Assembly (NCBI RefSeq): GCF_900163655.1
Contig: NZ_FWFG01000064.1
Location: 50,817 to 114,816, forward strand
Direction: 5' to 3'
Length of the DNA stretch: 64,000 nucleotides
DNA from: Brachybacterium nesterenkovii
GTDB lineage: Bacteria > Actinomycetota > Actinomycetes > Actinomycetales > Dermabacteraceae
The notes beneath the pieces are model-generated. The model saw only the letters and a program-made list of their open reading frames with translations. It searched no databases and had not been told where the DNA came from. Each line of letters starts with the position of its first letter. Position 1 is the stretch's first letter. Below are positions 62,486 to 64,000 of the stretch, in pieces. Position numbers and translations under genes: made by a program.

Positions 62486-63785
62486 GGCTCTTCGCAGTTG
62501 ACGGTGTAGTCGGGGGTGGGCGGCTGGTTCGTGGATAGACGTCGAGGTCTTCCAAGATGGAAGTTCCTACACTGCTCATCCGCCGGAAGACCTCGACTTG
62601 CACCACGCTACCTTCGCCGCGCCCGACCTGACCACGTTCTGCCGTCTCGACGAGCTCGGCCTCGAGGTCGTTGGGCAGCGTCTCGAGCCAGATCGGGCGG
62701 TGATCGAGTGCCGCGTCGTCGAGGACGACCCGTGGTGTCGGAAGTGCGGCGCCGAGGGCGCGCCACGGGACACGGTGACGCGCCCGCTGGCGCATGAACC
62801 GTTCGGGCACCGGCCGACGACGCTGCTAATCCGGGTGCGCCGCTACCGGTGCGTGTCCTGCCGCCGCACCTGGCGGCAGGACACGTCGAAGGCGGCCGCG
62901 CCCCGGGCGAAGATCTCCCGCGGCGGGATCGGGTGGGCACTCACTGCGATCGTGGTCGACCACCTCACCGTCTCGCGCGCCGCCGCCGGTCTCGGGGTGT
63001 CGTGGCACACCGCGAACACCGCGATCCTCGCCGAAGGCAAGCGGCGCCTCATCGACGACCCGGCCCGGTTCGACGGGGTCACCACGATCGGCGTCGACGA
63101 GCACGTCTGGCGACACACCCGATTCGGCGACAAGTACGTCACCGTGATCATCGACCTCACGCCCGCCCGCGAGAAAACCGGCCCCGCGCGCTTGCTGGAC
63201 ATGATCGAAGGCCGCTCCAAGTCCGTCTTCAAGCAGTGGCTCGCCGCCCGCCCTGCGGACTGGGCGAAGCGGATCGAGGTGGTCGCGATGGACGGCTTCG
63301 CCGGGTTCAAGACCGCTGCCGCCGAGGAACTCCCCGACGCCGTCCCCGTCATGGACCCGTTCCACGTGGTCCGCCTCGCCGGCGACGCGCTGGATGTCTG
63401 CCGGCGTCGGGTCCAGCAAGACACCACCGGTCACCGCGGGCTCAAGGGCGACCCGCTCTACAAAGCCCGCCGCACCCTGCACACCGGGGCGAGCCTGCTC
63501 ACCGACAAGCAGCGGGCACGCCTGGACGCAGTGTTCGCGAGCGAGGAGCACGTCGAGGTCGAGGCGACCTGGGGCATCTACCAGCGCATCGTCGCCGCCT
63601 ACCGGGAACCCGACAAGAAGAAGGCCAGGCAGGCCATGCAGGCGGTGATCGCCACGATCACCACCGGGGTTCCCGCGGCGCTCGTGGAGATCCGCAAGCT
63701 CGGCCGCACCATGAAGCAACGCGCCGCCGACATCCTCGCGTACTTCGACCGGCCCAGCACCTCCAACGGGCCCACCGAGGCGATC
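62486..63785 (+). mobile_element. ISL3-family insertion sequence, right end missing
   Basis: The left end GGCTCTTCGCAGTTGACGGT at 62486 matches the GGCTCTTC start of ISL3-family terminal repeats (for example IS31831). It encodes an ISL3 transposase from 62598. The element lies downstream of the lysS operon, where lsr2 is usually found. Its right end was not found; ISL3 homology stops at about 63785 within the transposase, where a second element appears to begin. Confidence 0.85.
62541..62597. promoter_or_regulatory. Perfect inverted repeat around the transposase promoter
   Basis: GTCGAGGTCTTCC (62541-62553) and its complement (62585-62597) flank a 31-nt loop that contains a TACACT -10-like hexamer at 62568. 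The right arm ends one base before the TTG start codon. In read-through RNA the hairpin would close just before the start codon; in RNA starting in the loop it could not form. Confidence 0.7.
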
Positions 63786-63857
63786 TGTGAGTCTGGATCT
63801 GGCTGGTCTGGGACTGGCCGGTCAGGATGGATGTCGGTCGTATCGAACCGGGTGTGA
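62598..63857 (+). pseudogene. ISL3-family transposase, C-terminus replaced by foreign sequence
   Basis: TTG start at 62598. The N-terminal zinc region reads WCRKCGAEGAP and VRRYRCVSCRRTWRQ, followed by an HTH (VSRAAAGLGVSWHTANTAIL). The DDE catalytic region contains TIGVDEHVWRH (first Asp), VVAMDGFAGFKTA and MDPFHVVRLAGDA (second Asp); the late Glu should lie in STSNGPTEAI. Homology ends at TEAI (63785); a normal protein would continue with NGRLEHLRG and the final helix. Instead 23 unrelated residues follow to TGA 63855-63857. The enzyme is thus truncated at its end and probably inactive. Confidence 0.85.
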
Positions 63858-64000
63858 CTCTCGAAGCAATTGGCCCGCTTGCGGTGTCTTCCCGTTGAAT
63901 TGTCCGCCCGGTCGGTGCGGCCGACACCGTCCGGCCCACCTCGGTGACCTCATCAGGAGACTGCCCGGCCCTCGGGCCGTGGCCCATCACAGATTCGCCC
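63786..64000. mobile_element. Start of a second, unidentified mobile element inserted in the ISL3 transposase
   Basis: At 63786 the sequence changes abruptly from ISL3 transposase to TGTGAGTCTGGATCTGGCTG, non-coding-like DNA with lower GC than the IS. A 23-codon frame (63827-63898) is present but not convincing. TGTG-type ends occur in several IS families (for example IS481), and a long non-coding left end is typical of IS110-type elements. The visible 215 bp are too few to assign a family. The other end lies beyond the window. Confidence 0.55.

Overview
High-GC (roughly 70-74%) chromosomal DNA from an actinomycete, most likely a member of the Micrococcales and possibly Brachybacterium-like (Dermabacteraceae). 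The grounds are gene content and order (dacB-tilS-hpt-ftsH-folE-folP-folBK-DUF3180-PH-PH-DUF2520-panC-lysS), a 13E12/DUF222-HNH gene, DUF4032, an MsiK-like sugar ATPase, an HspR-type operator before clpB, and many leaderless genes with a TANNNT box 6-7 nt before the start codon. The genus is inference from memory. No rRNA, tRNA or CRISPR array was found.

Layout. 1-5.9 kb: tail of an unknown gene, a MetE-like gene broken by an in-frame TAG, a DUF3592 protein, a radical SAM/SPASM enzyme, a small leaderless gene, and an ABC exporter whose ATPase has lost its Walker A region while its permease is intact. 5.7-18.3 kb: a 70-bp palindrome, DUF2249, GNAT, a class I amidotransferase, deoD, an MFS carrier, a YciO-like protein, a degenerate adenylate-forming enzyme, DUF952, a tyrosine phosphatase overlapping an amidase and an S4 protein, and a PrsW/DUF4282 pair. 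18.4-28.2 kb: clpB behind a HAIR-type operator, a DUF222-HNH nuclease behind a perfect SOS box, nadE, a direct-repeat tract, and leuS behind a leader peptide with three consecutive Leu codons and an intrinsic terminator.

28.4-48.3 kb: AEC transporter with no normal start codon, panD, a DEAD-box helicase, sdaA, an Old Yellow Enzyme, acs, a histidine kinase/response regulator/DUF4097 operon, a LacI regulator, a holin-X-like membrane protein, cysS-rlmB, DUF4032, msiK, def, an unknown protein and ppa. 48.4-62.4 kb: one long plus-strand run of housekeeping genes (cell-wall carboxypeptidase, tRNA-Ile lysidine synthetase, purine salvage, FtsH, the folate pathway, membrane PH proteins, pantothenate synthetase, lysyl-tRNA synthetase), mostly overlapping or a few bases apart. 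62.5-64.0 kb: an ISL3-family insertion sequence whose transposase is interrupted near its 3' end by what looks like a second mobile element that runs off the window.

The most notable signals are non-coding or very short: the leuS attenuator with its 15-codon leader; four tandem 6-codon mini-ORFs linked by ATGA overlaps that lead into dacB; repeated short tandem duplications at gene boundaries; and the leaderless promoter pattern.
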